Of a stretch of 64,000 bases of DNA, positions 26,622-37,000 are shown piece after piece; the stretch's first letter is position 1; the number at the start of each line of letters is the position of its first letter. Source of the stretch: Actinoplanes cyaneus (GTDB taxonomy: Bacteria > Actinomycetota > Actinomycetes > Mycobacteriales > Micromonosporaceae); contig NZ_BOMH01000027.1 in NCBI RefSeq assembly GCF_016862095.1, positions 121,145 through 185,144 on the forward strand. Reading direction: 5' to 3'. Below the pieces are notes generated by a model. That model was given only the letters and a program-made list of their open reading frames with translations, had not been told where the DNA came from and ran no database searches. The position numbers were made by a program, and so were the translations under genes.

Positions 26622-27280
26622 ACGGCCACCACCCGGTCGACGTAGATGCTCGGGGTCACGATCACTTCGGGGTCGAGCCGCCCGGTGTCGACGATCTCGG
26701 TGACCTGGGCGATCACCGTCCTACCGGCGGTCGCCATGACCGGCCCGAAGTTACGCGCGGTCTTGCGGTAGACCAGGTTGCCCATCCGGTCCGACCGGTA
26801 GGCCCCGATCAGCGCGACGTCACCCTTGATCGGGAACTCCAGCACATACGTCCGGCCGTCGATCTCCCGGGTCTCCTTGCCCTCGGCCAGGGGTGTGCCG
26901 ACCGCGGTCGGACAGTAGAACGCGCCGATCCCGGCCCCGGCGGCCCGCATCCGCTCGGCGAGGTTGCCCTGCGGCACGACCTCCAGCTCGATCTTGCCGG
27001 CCCGGTAGAGCCCGTCGAACACCCACGAGTCCGACTGCCGCGGGAACGAGCAGATCACCTTGCGGACACGGCCCTTGGCCAGCAGCGCGGCTAGCCCGGT
27101 GTCCCCGTTCCCGGCGTTGTTGGACACCACCGTGAGATCGGTGGCGCCCTGCTCGATCAGCGCGTCGATCAGCTGCACGGGCATCCCCGCCAGCCCGAAC
27201 CCGCCGATCAGGATGGTCGACCCATCCTCGATGCCGGCAACCGCCTCCGCCGTACTGTCGCAGATCTTGACGGCGCTCAT
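26618..27280 (-). CDS. pcaI: 3-oxoadipate CoA-transferase, alpha subunit
   Basis: 220 aa. Type I CoA-transferase alpha features: IGGFGLAGMPVQLIDALI, SNNAGNGDTGLAALL, and RADSWVFDGLYRAG-like core ending in YRKTARNFGPVMATA. The start is the ATG at 27280 (SAVKICDSTAEA); longer frames upstream are not coding. ATGA overlap with the beta subunit. Sits 73 bp downstream of the thiolase and is probably co-transcribed with it. Confidence 0.88.
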   Translation of the reverse strand: MSAVKICDSTAEAVAGIEDGSTILIGGFGLAGMPVQLIDALIEQGATDLTVVSNNAGNGDTGLAALLAKGRVRKVICSFPRQSDSWVFDGLYRAGKIELEVVPQGNLAERMRAAGAGIGAFYCPTAVGTPLAEGKETREIDGRTYVLEFPIKGDVALIGAYRSDRMGNLVYRKTARNFGPVMATAGRTVIAQVTEIVDTGRLDPEVIVTPSIYVDRVVAV

Positions 27281-27353
27281 GCCGTCACCTGCGCCCCGGG
27301 GCGCCGCCGGGAAGGGTCCGGCACTGAGCCCGATAATGCGCTCCCACGCTCGC

Positions 27354-28535
27354 TCATGCCACGTTCTCCAGGACGACGGCGAGAGCCTGACCCACGCCGA
27401 TGCAGATGGCCGCGACGCCGTAGCGCCCGCCGGACTCCTTGAGCCGCGCGGCGAGCGTGCCCAGGATCCGGCCGCCGGACGCGCCGAGCGGATGCCCGAT
27501 GGCGATCGCGCCGCCCTTGGCGTTGACGATCTCCGGGTCGATGTCCCACGCGTCGACACAGGCCAGCGACTGCACCGCGAACGCCTCGTTCAGCTCGACC
27601 GCCGCAACGTCCGCCCAGGTGATCCCGGCGCGGGCGAGGGCGCGGTCGGCGGCCTCGACGGGCGCGAAGCCGAACATCACCGGGTCGACAGCGGCGACCC
27701 CGCGCCCGGCGACGCGGGCGATCGGTGCCGACCCGATCCGGTCGGCGGCGGCCTCGGAGCCGAGCAGGATCGCGGACGCCCCGTCGTTGAGCGGTGACGC
27801 GTTGCCTGCCGTGATCGTCCCGTCGGGACGGAACGACGGCTTCAGCCTCGCCAGTTTCTCCGCCGAGGAGCCCGGCCGGATGCCCTCGTCACGGTCGAGA
27901 TCCGCCCCGGGAACCGGCACCACCAGGTCGTTGTAGAAGCCGGCGTCCCACGCGGCGTCGGCCAGGTTGTGGGAGCGGGCGGCGAACTCGTCCTGCCGCT
28001 CGCGGGAGATCCCGAACTTGTCGCCGAGCAACTCGTTGCACTCGCCCAGCGAGATCGTCCACTCCTTCGGCATGTTGTCGTTGACCAGCCGCCAGCCCAG
28101 CGTGGTCGACACCGCGGTCAGGTTGCCGGCCGGGAAGGCCCGTGACGGCTTCGGCAGCACCCAGGGCGCCCGGGTCATCGACTCGACCCCGCCGGCCACC
28201 ACCACGTCGGCGTCGCCGGACTCGATCGTGCGCGAACCGATGATCGCGGCATCCAGGGAGGAGCCGCAGAGCCGGTTCACCGTGTTCGCCGGGACGGAGA
28301 CGGGGAGGCCGGCGAGGAGCACGGCCATCCGGCCGACGTTACGGTTGTCCTCGCCGGCCTGGTTCGCACAACCCCACACGACGTCGCCGATCGCGGCCGG
28401 ATCCAGGCCGGGAGCCTTGTTCAACACGCCTTGCAGGGCGATCGCGGCCAGATCGTCCGGACGGCTCTCGGCGAGGGCGCCGCCGAACCGCCCGAACGGT
28501 GTGCGGGCCGCGGCGTAGAGGTACGCGGAAGTCAT
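27354..28535 (-). CDS. pcaF: Beta-ketoadipyl-CoA thiolase (acetyl-CoA acyltransferase)
   Basis: 393 aa thiolase. Acyl-accepting Cys in NRLCGSSLDAA, GGVESMTRAPWV, His in AIGHPLGASGGR, and the C-terminal second Cys in CIGVGQALA (usually CIGGGxG). It would split 3-oxoadipyl-CoA into succinyl-CoA and acetyl-CoA. Assignment as PcaF rather than a general thiolase rests on the adjoining CoA-transferase and hydroxyquinol genes. ATG 28535, divergent from the LysR gene. Confidence 0.88.
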   Translation of the reverse strand: MTSAYLYAAARTPFGRFGGALAESRPDDLAAIALQGVLNKAPGLDPAAIGDVVWGCANQAGEDNRNVGRMAVLLAGLPVSVPANTVNRLCGSSLDAAIIGSRTIESGDADVVVAGGVESMTRAPWVLPKPSRAFPAGNLTAVSTTLGWRLVNDNMPKEWTISLGECNELLGDKFGISRERQDEFAARSHNLADAAWDAGFYNDLVVPVPGADLDRDEGIRPGSSAEKLARLKPSFRPDGTITAGNASPLNDGASAILLGSEAAADRIGSAPIARVAGRGVAAVDPVMFGFAPVEAADRALARAGITWADVAAVELNEAFAVQSLACVDAWDIDPEIVNAKGGAIAIGHPLGASGGRILGTLAARLKESGGRYGVAAICIGVGQALAVVLENVA

Positions 28536-28606
28536 GCCATCCAACCTAGGCCCAGCGCACCGATTGTGGCCAATACTGAATCACGCTGGATTGATAAGCT
28601 GCGTGC

Positions 28607-29491
28607 ATGGATCTGCGTCACCTGCGCTCGTTCGTGGCGCTCGCCGAGGAGCGGCACTTCGGCCGGGCCGCCGAGCGCCTGCACCTCGCCCAACCCGCCT
28701 TGTCACAGCAGGTCAAGCAGCTGGAGCGGGAGTTCGGCGTGCAGCTGGTCAGCCGCACCACGCGGCGGGTCGAGCTGACCGAGGCCGGGCTGCGCTTCGC
28801 CGAGCACGCCCGCACCGTGCTGGCTTCGGTCGAGCGCGCCGCCACCGACATGTCCCTGTTCGCCTCCGGGCACACCGGGCGGGTCTCGGTCGGCTTCATC
28901 GGCACCGCCACCTATGACCTGCTCCCCCAGGCGACCCGTGAAGTGCGGCGTCTGCTGCCGGAGGTGCGGCTGGAGGTGCACGGTGAGTCGCTGAGCCCGG
29001 CGTTGCTCGACGGCCTGCTGGACGGGACGTACGACCTGGTCGTCCTGCGTCCCGACGGCATCGTCCGGCCCGAGCTGGACCTGCGTGTGCTGCGCACCGA
29101 GCGCCTGATCGCGGTGCTGCCCGACTGGCACGACCTGGCCGACCGCGAGAGCATCGACCTGTCCGAGTTGTCCCGCGACCCGTTCGTCATGCACTTCTCC
29201 GGCCACCGCTCGTCGATGCACGAGCACGTGCTGGCCGCGTGCGCCGCTGCCGGTTTCCGGCCCGCCTCGATCATGGAGGTGGGCGAGACCGCGACCCTGG
29301 TCGTCTTCGTCGCCGCCGGCCTGGGCGTGGCTTTGGTCCCCGAGGCGGTCCGCAGTCTCGACCTCGAGGGCGTCGACTACGTGCTGATCGACAATGCGCC
29401 GACCATCGACCTGGCGATCGCGACCCGGGCCGGCGAGAGCTCGGCGGCGGTTCGTCAGGTGGCCGACATCGTCGTACGCTGCTCCTCGTGA
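28607..29491 (+). CDS. LysR-type regulator of the aromatic degradation locus
   Basis: 294 aa. N-terminal HTH (MDLRHLRSFVALAEERHFGRAAERLHLAQPALSQ-type) and a substrate-binding domain. Divergent from the thiolase with a 71-bp gap and 175 bp before the monooxygenase operon, so it can control both arms; a pathway intermediate is the expected inducer. The gap contains the small dyad ATTG-N4-CAAT. Confidence 0.92.
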   Translation: MDLRHLRSFVALAEERHFGRAAERLHLAQPALSQQVKQLEREFGVQLVSRTTRRVELTEAGLRFAEHARTVLASVERAATDMSLFASGHTGRVSVGFIGTATYDLLPQATREVRRLLPEVRLEVHGESLSPALLDGLLDGTYDLVVLRPDGIVRPELDLRVLRTERLIAVLPDWHDLADRESIDLSELSRDPFVMHFSGHRSSMHEHVLAACAAAGFRPASIMEVGETATLVVFVAAGLGVALVPEAVRSLDLEGVDYVLIDNAPTIDLAIATRAGESSAAVRQVADIVVRCSS

Positions 29492-29665
29492 CCCCGCCTC
29501 GGCGGCTGGAGTGCGACGGACCTACGACGCATCTCTCCCTCTCCGTGATCGTGAATCTCCGCCGCGCACGCAGATTTCCGCCTTCTTTTCTCGCACGGGC
29601 TTGCTCTGCCCCTGGGGCAGACCACCAGACTGGCCCCGAACACCGCCGGCGAAGGAGGCAGAACC

Positions 29666-31414
29666 ATGGTCGTGACCACCGATGTGCTCGTCGTGGGCTC
29701 GGGTCCGGCCGGCGCGGGCGCGGCTCTGCTGCTGTCCACGCTCGGCATCCCGAACATCATGATCACGAAGTATCGGTGGACCGCGAACACGCCTCGCGCG
29801 CACATCACCAACCAGCGCGCGATGGAGGTCTTCCGCGACGCCGGCATCGAGCAGCAGGTTCTCGCCGACGCCACACCGCACCATCTGATGGGCGACACGG
29901 TCTTCTGCACCGCGATCGCCGGTGAGGAGATCGGCCGGATCCTCACGTGGGGCACGCACCCGGGCCGGCACGGGGACTATGAGCTGGCCTCGCCGTGCCT
30001 GCCGGTCGACATTCCGCAGACCTATCTGGAGCCGATCCTGGTCCGCAACGCGACCGAGCGCGGCACGCGGACCCTGTTCTCCACCGAATACCTGAGCCAC
30101 CATCAGGATGATGACGGCGTCGACGTCGACGTGCGCGACCGTGTCACCGGCCAGGAATACACGATCCGCGCGAAGTATCTGATCGGCGCCGACGGCGCTC
30201 GCTCCCAGGTGGCCGAGGACATCGGGCTGCCGATGGAGGGCGCCATGGACATCGCCGGGTCCATGAACATCAACTTCAAGGCAGACCTTTCGCCGTACGT
30301 CGGAAACCGTCCCGCGGTGCTGTATTGGGTGATCCAGCCGGGGTCGAATGTCGGCGGCATCGGCGCGCGCCTGGTCCGCATGATCCGGCCGTGGAACGAG
30401 TGGCTGATCGTCTGGGGTTACGACATCACCCAGCCACCACCGGTCGTCGACGAGGCTGCCGCCGTCGCCGTCGTCCGCAGTCTGCTCGGCCTGCCCGGCA
30501 TCGACGTCGAGATCACCGGCACATCGTTGTGGGGCAACAACGAGATGTTCGCGAGACGGCTGCACCACGGGCGGGTGTTCTGCGCCGGCGACGCCGTCCA
30601 CCGGCACCCGCCGTCCAACGGCCTCGGATCGAACACGTCGATCCAGGACTCCTACAACCTGGCCTGGAAGCTCGCCGCGGTGCTGCGCGGCCAGGCCGAT
30701 CCGTCACTGCTGGAGACCTATACGACCGAGCGTGCTCCGGTTGCCGAGCAGATCGTCACCCGGGCCAACCGGTCGAGCCGCGAGTTCGTGCAGTTCTTCG
30801 AGGTGCTGGGCCTGCTCGACGCAAAGGACGAGACCGAGATGGCAGCGCGGATCGAGGAGCGCAAGGCGAACACCCCGGCCGGCGCCGCCAAGCGGGCCGC
30901 CCTGGTGTCCGCGATGGAGCTCAAGCACTACGAGTTCAACGCGCACGGGGTCGAACTCGGCCAGTTCTACGAGTCGGCCGCGATCGTCGGCGACGGTTCC
31001 ACCCGTCCCGAGCCGGCCCGCGATCCGGAGCTCTTCTACGAGCCGTCCACCGTCCCCGGCTCGCGGCTGCCGCACGTCTGGGTCGGCGACGCCCGCCACC
31101 GCGTCTCGACGCTGGATCTTGCCCCGATGACCCGGTTCACCCTGTTCACCGGCATCGCCGGCGAGGCCTGGGCAGACGTCGCGGAGAAGGTCGCGCAGGA
31201 CCTCGGCGTGCCGCTCGAGACCGTGGTGATCGGTCCCGGCCGAGCGGTGACGGATCTGTACTACGACTGGGCCCGTGTCCGCGAGGTCGGCGAGGACGGG
31301 GCCATTCTGGTCCGCCCTGACAAACACATCGGCTGGCGCTCGACGAGCCTGCCCGGCGACCCGTACCGGGCCCTGCGCTCCGCGCTGGCCACAATTCTGG
31401 GACGGGCAACATGA
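29666..31414 (+). CDS. FAD-dependent phenol-type monooxygenase (resorcinol hydroxylase candidate)
   Basis: 582 aa, PheA/TfdB class. FAD-binding GSGPAGAGAALLLS at the N-terminus, DG motif IGADGARSQVAED, GD motif FCAGDAVHRHPPSNGLGSN, and the C-terminal thioredoxin-like domain. Expected to hydroxylate a phenol, probably giving hydroxyquinol, since hydroxyquinol dioxygenase and maleylacetate reductase follow. Strong Shine-Dalgarno GAAGGAGG. ATGA overlap with the next gene. Exact substrate (resorcinol, 4-hydroxysalicylate or a chlorophenol) unproven. Confidence 0.88.
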   Translation: MVVTTDVLVVGSGPAGAGAALLLSTLGIPNIMITKYRWTANTPRAHITNQRAMEVFRDAGIEQQVLADATPHHLMGDTVFCTAIAGEEIGRILTWGTHPGRHGDYELASPCLPVDIPQTYLEPILVRNATERGTRTLFSTEYLSHHQDDDGVDVDVRDRVTGQEYTIRAKYLIGADGARSQVAEDIGLPMEGAMDIAGSMNINFKADLSPYVGNRPAVLYWVIQPGSNVGGIGARLVRMIRPWNEWLIVWGYDITQPPPVVDEAAAVAVVRSLLGLPGIDVEITGTSLWGNNEMFARRLHHGRVFCAGDAVHRHPPSNGLGSNTSIQDSYNLAWKLAAVLRGQADPSLLETYTTERAPVAEQIVTRANRSSREFVQFFEVLGLLDAKDETEMAARIEERKANTPAGAAKRAALVSAMELKHYEFNAHGVELGQFYESAAIVGDGSTRPEPARDPELFYEPSTVPGSRLPHVWVGDARHRVSTLDLAPMTRFTLFTGIAGEAWADVAEKVAQDLGVPLETVVIGPGRAVTDLYYDWARVREVGEDGAILVRPDKHIGWRSTSLPGDPYRALRSALATILGRAT

Positions 31415-32391
31415 ACTTCACCCACGAGACCCTGCCGCAGCGGGTTGTCTTCGCCTCCGGGCAGGCGTTCACGCGGCTGCCCGAGGAGGTCGCCAGATTC
31501 GGTGAGCGACCGCTGGTGATCAGCACCCGCGCCGACGGGGTGCTCCCCGGCGCGGCGTATTTCCGTGAGGTCGCGATGCACGTCCCGGTCGAGGTGGCGA
31601 ACCGTGCGCGGGAGGCCGCGGAGAAGCACGACGTGCTGGTCAGCGTCGGTGGCGGTTCCACGACCGGGCTGGCCAAGGCGGTGGCGCTGACCACCGGCCT
31701 GCCGATCGTCGCGGTCCCCACGACATTCGCTGGGTCGGAGGCCACCAACGTCTGGGGCCTGACCGAGAACGGTCGTAAGACCACCGGCTCCGACGACCGG
31801 GTGCTCCCCCGCACGGTCCTCTACGACGCCGCACTGACCCTGCCTCTGCCCGACGACATGGCGGTCGCTTCCGGGCTGAACGCGCTGGCCCACTGTGTCG
31901 ACTCGATGTGGGCGCCACGCGCCGACCCGATCAACCAGACCCTGGCGCTGGAAGGCATCCGTGCGTTGCGGGCCGGCCTGCCACGGCACGACCTGGAGGG
32001 CAGAGAGCAGACCTTGTACGGGGCCCACCTGGCCGCGGTCGCGTTCGCCTCCGCCGGGTCGGGCCTGCACCACAAGATCTGTCACGTGCTCGGTGGCATG
32101 TTCAACCTGCCTCACGCGCAGACCCACGCCGTCGTCCTGCCGCACGTGACCGCGCTGAACATCTCCGGCGTACCGCCGCACATCGCGGATGTCCTGATCG
32201 GACTGCGCGGCCTGCGCGAGGAGGTCGGCGCGCCGCGGGCCCTCCGCGACTTCGGCTTCCGCGACATCGACATCCCGGCCGCCGTCGACGCGATCCTCCC
32301 AGTCGTGCCGGCCGGCAACCCGGTGCCCGTAACCGCCGGGACCCTGACCGCATTGCTGCACCACGCCTGGGCCGGTGAGGAGCCGACATGA
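31411..32391 (+). CDS. Maleylacetate reductase
   Basis: 326 aa iron-type alcohol dehydrogenase-fold enzyme reducing maleylacetate to 3-oxoadipate with NAD(P)H. NAD loop GGGSTTGLAKA, AVPTTFAGSEATN, and the metal/active-site region HCVDSMW..GLHHKICHVLGG..HAQTHAVVLPH. Slightly shorter than the ~350-aa norm; the shortage appears between LPHV and EVGAPRALRD. Overlaps both neighbours by 4 bp. Confidence 0.92.
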   Translation: MNFTHETLPQRVVFASGQAFTRLPEEVARFGERPLVISTRADGVLPGAAYFREVAMHVPVEVANRAREAAEKHDVLVSVGGGSTTGLAKAVALTTGLPIVAVPTTFAGSEATNVWGLTENGRKTTGSDDRVLPRTVLYDAALTLPLPDDMAVASGLNALAHCVDSMWAPRADPINQTLALEGIRALRAGLPRHDLEGREQTLYGAHLAAVAFASAGSGLHHKICHVLGGMFNLPHAQTHAVVLPHVTALNISGVPPHIADVLIGLRGLREEVGAPRALRDFGFRDIDIPAAVDAILPVVPAGNPVPVTAGTLTALLHHAWAGEEPT

Positions 32392-33299
32392 GTGCCGAAC
32401 AGCAGGCGCGCGAGCAGCAGCTCACCGAGCGCGTCGTCACGTCCTTCGAGAACACGCCCGACCCGCGCCTCAAGGAGGTGACCCAGGCCCTCACCCGGCA
32501 CCTGCACGCGTTCATCCGTGAGGTCCGGCTGACCGAGGCCGAGTGGCAGCAAGCGATCGCGTTCCTGACCGCGACAGGGCACCTCACCGACGACCGGCGG
32601 CAGGAGTTCATTCTGCTCTCCGACGTGTTCGGCGCGTCCATGCAGACCGTGACGGTCAACAACGAGGCGTACCGGGATGCCACCGAGGCCACCGTGCTCG
32701 GCCCGTTCTTCGTGGCGGACTCCCCCGAGATCCCGCCCGGCGGCGACATCGCCGGTGAAGCGCCCGGGCAGCCGTGCTGGGTGGAGGGCACGGTCACCGA
32801 CACCGACGGCAAGCCGGTGCCGGGCGCGCGGATCGAGGTGTGGGAGGCCGACGACGACGGCTTCTACGATGTTCAGTACGACGACGATCGCACCGCCGCG
32901 CGCGGCCACCTGTTCTCCGGGCCGGACGGGTCGTACCGGTTCTGGGCGATCGTGCCCACGCCCTATCCGATCCCGCACGACGGCCCGGTCGGCACGCTCC
33001 TGACAGCCACCGGCCGTTCCCCGCTGCGCGCCTCCCACCTGCACTTCATGGTCGAGGCGGAAGGCTTGCGCACCCTGGTGACGCACATCTTCGTACGCGG
33101 CGACAAGCTGCTCGACTCCGACAGCGTCTTCGGCGTCCGCGACTCCCTGATCAAGGACTTCGTGCCCCATCCGCCCGGCACCCCCACCCCGGACGGCCGT
33201 GACCTCGGTGACCGCCCATGGACCAGGGTGCGCTTCGACATCGTCCTCGCCCCGGCCCCCGGAGTGCCAGCCGGCGCTCAGGCCCCAGATCGGAGGTAG
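32388..33299 (+). CDS. Hydroxyquinol 1,2-dioxygenase (intradiol)
   Basis: 303 aa. N-terminal dimer/lipid-binding helical domain (LTEAEWQQAIAFLTATG) and catalytic core with Fe(III) ligands: Tyr in GFYDVQYD, Tyr in PTPYPIPHDGPVG, and His-x-His in SHLHFMVEAEG. The phrase FENTPDPRLKEV near the N-terminus is typical of hydroxyquinol rather than catechol dioxygenases. Product maleylacetate feeds the preceding reductase. Last gene of the operon. Confidence 0.93.
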   Translation: MSAEQQAREQQLTERVVTSFENTPDPRLKEVTQALTRHLHAFIREVRLTEAEWQQAIAFLTATGHLTDDRRQEFILLSDVFGASMQTVTVNNEAYRDATEATVLGPFFVADSPEIPPGGDIAGEAPGQPCWVEGTVTDTDGKPVPGARIEVWEADDDGFYDVQYDDDRTAARGHLFSGPDGSYRFWAIVPTPYPIPHDGPVGTLLTATGRSPLRASHLHFMVEAEGLRTLVTHIFVRGDKLLDSDSVFGVRDSLIKDFVPHPPGTPTPDGRDLGDRPWTRVRFDIVLAPAPGVPAGAQAPDRR

Positions 33300-33676
33300 G
33301 GCTCCGAGGCGCGCCACTGGCAGCGCGAGCCGTCGTCCAGTTCGGAGCGGCGGCTGGGGTCGAGCCATTGGGCAGCGTTTCTGCAGCGGCTGGCACGTGG
33401 GCGGCCGAGGTGGCATCAGTCATGGCTGGCGTCGGCTTCAGCGCAGCGGAATGTTAGGGGGCCGGACATCCACGGGGGAAGATGCCCGGCCCATGTAGAT
33501 CAAAGCACATGACCCCTCATGTCCGCTATGCGGTGTGCGCCATTGAATGTCGCGGAGTCGACGAGGCCTCGGCCGCACCGTCGACCCGGGGCACGGACGG
33601 CGGGCAGACGGCAGGCGGCGGCTCGCCGAGTGGCGCGGCCATCGCGCGGCGCAGGCCGGCGCGCGGCGCAGGCCGG

Positions 33677-33733
33677 CGCGGCCACAACCGAGCGGCCATC
33701 ACGCGGCGCAAATGGCGCGGCCACAACCGAGCG
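33677..33733. repeat. Direct repeats of a 19-bp GC-rich unit
   Basis: GCGCGGCCACAACCGAGCG occurs at 33677-33695 and 33715-33733, 38 bp apart, with degenerate relatives (GCGCGGCCATC..GGCGCAGGCCGGC) just before. Confidence 0.75.
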
Positions 33734-33840
33734 CCATCGCACGGCGCTCGAAGACGCGGCGCCGGCCGGCTGGGTGGCGGCAACGCCGGAGTGGGCAGGG
33801 CGTGTAGGAGGAACGGGCGGGCGGCGGCGGAATCGCGGGG

Positions 33841-33960
33841 CGTGCGGGCGGCGACGCCGCGGCGAGCAGGCGTGCGGGCGGCAACGCCGGGGCGAGCAGG
33901 GCATGCGGGCGGCAACGCCCGGGCGAGCAGGGCATGCGGGCGGCAACGCCCGGGCGGGCG
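33841..33960. repeat. Four tandem 30/31-bp units
   Basis: Units at 33841-33870, 33871-33900, 33901-33931 and 33932-33960 share GTGCGGGCGGCAACGCC..GCGAGCAGG. Direct and contiguous, with no spacers, so not CRISPR-like. The length is not constant and does not preserve a frame. Confidence 0.85.
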
Positions 33961-34058
33961 GGAAGGACGGGCGGGAGGGACGGGCTGGCTTCGCTTTACC
34001 CGTGGACTGCTGACATGGAGAATCGGTCCCCGCTGATCATCTAGACCGCGGGAATGTC

Positions 34059-37000
34059 ATGCCATTTGATGGTTTTATCTCCTACAGTCACGCCGCTGAT
34101 GGGCGTCTGGCGCCGGCTGTCCAGCGTGGTCTGCATCGGTTGGCGAAGCCGTGGCACCGGCGGCGCGCGTTGTGGATCTTCCGGGATCAGACCGGGCTGG
34201 CGGTCACGCCGAAGTTGTGGACGTCCATCCGGGAGGCGCTGGACGGGTCGAAGCATTTCGTGTTGATGGCGTCGCCGGAGGCGGCGCGGTCGTCGTGGGT
34301 GAACCGGGAGATCGAGCACTGGCTGGCGACGAAGTCCGCCGACCTGATCCTGCCGGTGGTCACCGACGGCGAGTGGCGGTGGGACGCCGGCGCCGGGGAC
34401 TTCACCGACGACTCCACCGCGGTGCCGACGGCGCTGCGGGGCGTGTTCGCCGAGGAGCCGCTCTTCCTGGGTCTGCGCTGGGCCCGCGACGATCTGCACC
34501 TGAGCCTGCAGCACGTCCGCTTCCGGGACGCGATCGCGCAGCTCGCCGCCCCGATGCACGGGATGAGCAAGGACGACCTGGAGGGTGAGGACGTCCGGCA
34601 GCACCGGCGGGCACGCCGGCTGTGGACCGCGGCGACGGCGATGCTGGTGCTGCTGACCCTGGTGGCGTCGTTGACCGGGTTCGTCGCGGTGCGCAACGCC
34701 GGCCGGGCCACCACGGCGGCGGCCGAGGCCCGGGTGCAGCAGCAGGTGGCGTCGCAGCAGCGCACCACCGCCGAGCGCGCCACCGAGGAGTCGCAGCGTC
34801 AGCAGCAGTACGCGCAGGTCCAGGAGGAGCGGGCGAGCGCCGCGAAGGTCGAGACCGCGCGGCAGAAGCTGCTCGCCGGGGAGCAGCGGGCGCTGGCTGA
34901 CGAGGCGTCGGCGGAGGCGAAGCGGCAGCAGGACGCGGCGGACCGTTACCGGGCCGGCGCGGAGCGGCAGAAGGCCAATGCGGAACGGCAGGAGCAGCTG
35001 GCGCGGGGTGCCGGCGAGGACGCGGAGCGGCAGCGGGCCGAGGCGGGGCGGCAGAAGGCGGAGGCCCGCCGCCAGCAGACGCTCGCCGACCAGGCGACGG
35101 CGCGGGCCAAGGAGCAGCGAGCGCTCGCCGAGGAGTACCGCCGGGCTGCCCGCCGGGCCGACGAGGAGCGGGAACGGCAGGAGCGGCTGGCCCGGGCGGC
35201 GGCCGACGAGGCCCGCCGTCAGCGGGAGGCTTCGGCGGCGCAGCAGCGGGTCGAGATCAGCAGCCGTCTGCTGGCGCGGGCCCGCGCGATGGCCGCCGAC
35301 GATCCCCGCAAGGCCCTGATGCTGGGGGTGGCCGCGCAGCGCCTGAACCCGGGCGCGCGGACCGCCGAGCAGCTCAGCCATCTGGTCATGTCGACGCATC
35401 ACGCCGGCGCGCTGGGCGACGTGAGCGACGTCGTGTGGCTCGCCGGGCAGACGGTCGCCACCGTCGGCGCCGGCACGACGGTGGTGCTGTGGGACGTGGC
35501 GAACCCGGCCGGGCCGGTCCACCTGGCGACGTTGGAGGCCGGCGCGACGGCGGCGACGTCGCTGGTGGCGAGCCCCGACGGCCGTACCGTCGCCGTCGTC
35601 GACGGCCGATCGGCGGCTCTGTGGAATGTGGCCGATCCGGCCCGTCCGGTGCGCCTCGCGCCGCTCACCGACGCCGCGGGGATCGTGTCGCTGGCGTTCA
35701 GCCCGGACGGCAGGACCGTCGCGACCGGCACCAGCGACAAGGATTCGGTCCTCTGGGACATCTCCGGGGGCGTTCCGGTGGTGCTGTCCACGCTGCAGGA
35801 CGCGTACCGGCTGCAATTCACCTCGGACGGGCGGAACGCTGTCACCAGCGGCGCGATCGCCACGGTCTGGGACGTGGCGGACCCGGCTCATCCGGTGGCG
35901 GGCGCCAAGCTCGCTCCATCGTTCGGCGAGCCGTTCGCCGACGCCCGCATCGAGGTCGACCCGAAGCTGCCGGTCGTGGCCGTCGAGGCCGGTGGGGACT
36001 ACGTGGCGCTGTGGGACCTGACCGATCCGGCCCACCCGCAGCCTGGGGCGTCGAAGCTGGCGGTGACCGGGAAGGCTCATCTGAGCGCGATGCGGTTCAG
36101 CGCGGACGGGCGCACGCTCGCGTTCGCCGACGCCGCCGGCACGACAGTGCTGTGGAACGTCGAGCCCGGCGACTGGCCGTGGCTCTCGACCCGGCTGGCC
36201 ACGCTGAGCACGCCCGGCGGGCCGGTCCGGTCGCTGGGTTTCAGCGGCGACGGGCGGACGCTGATCACCGCCGGCGCGCGCCGGACAGCGACACTGTGGA
36301 GCGTCAAGGGTCCCTTCGCGCGGGACGCGACAGCCGTACTGCCGGGGCCTGTTCCGCAGAAGATCGTCGGCTTGGCCTTCGGGGCCGGCGGCCGCTCGCT
36401 GATCGCGGCGGGCAGGAAGGGCGGGGCCATGTCGTGGGACGTGACCGACCCGGCGGGTCCGGTGCGTGGTGACGCGGTGCCGCTGCCCGGCGGCACCGTC
36501 GAGGGGATCACGCTCAGCCCGGACGGCGGGACCCTCGCTGTCGCCGGCACGGACGCGACGGTGACGCTGCTCGACCTGAGCCGCCCGGCCGCACCGCCGA
36601 CGCTGGCCACGATCAAGGACGGCACCGCCGCCGTGGCCGCGGTGACATTCGCTCCGGATGGGCGCACCCTGGCCGTCGGCCGCAGCGACGGGACGACGAC
36701 CCTGTGGGATCTGACCGTTCCTGATCGGCCTGCGCGGCTCGCCGCCCTGCCTCTGCGCGCACCGATCTCGGCGATCGCGTTCACTCCGGACGGGCGGACC
36801 ATGGCCGTCGGCGAGAGCAACTACGTGGCGATGGTCGACGTGACGAAACCCGCCGCGCCGGCGCAGCTCACGTCGGTGCAGCTCAAGGATTACGCGTACG
36901 CCGCGAACGCGCTCGCCTTCAGCCCGGACGGGCGCACCCTGGCGGCGGGCGCCGACAACGCGACGACCATGCTGTGGGACGTCGCCGACCCCGCGCAGCC

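Larger units (their letters stand above)
33300..34058. other. 760-bp GC-rich gap without a convincing gene
   Basis: All long frames on both strands translate to Arg/Ala/Gly-rich sequence that follows the underlying DNA repeats. Two repeat fields are present (see the repeats at 33677 and 33841). No domain, ribosome-binding site or promoter stands out. Confidence 0.6.

Noticed and set aside
33841..33960. Possible CRISPR array
   Set aside because: Repeat units are contiguous with no unique spacers, and no cas gene is nearby.
33482..34036. Several overlapping frames of 80-185 codons in the repeat-rich gap
   Set aside because: All follow the tandem DNA repeats and lack domains, start signals and GC-frame bias of the neighbours.
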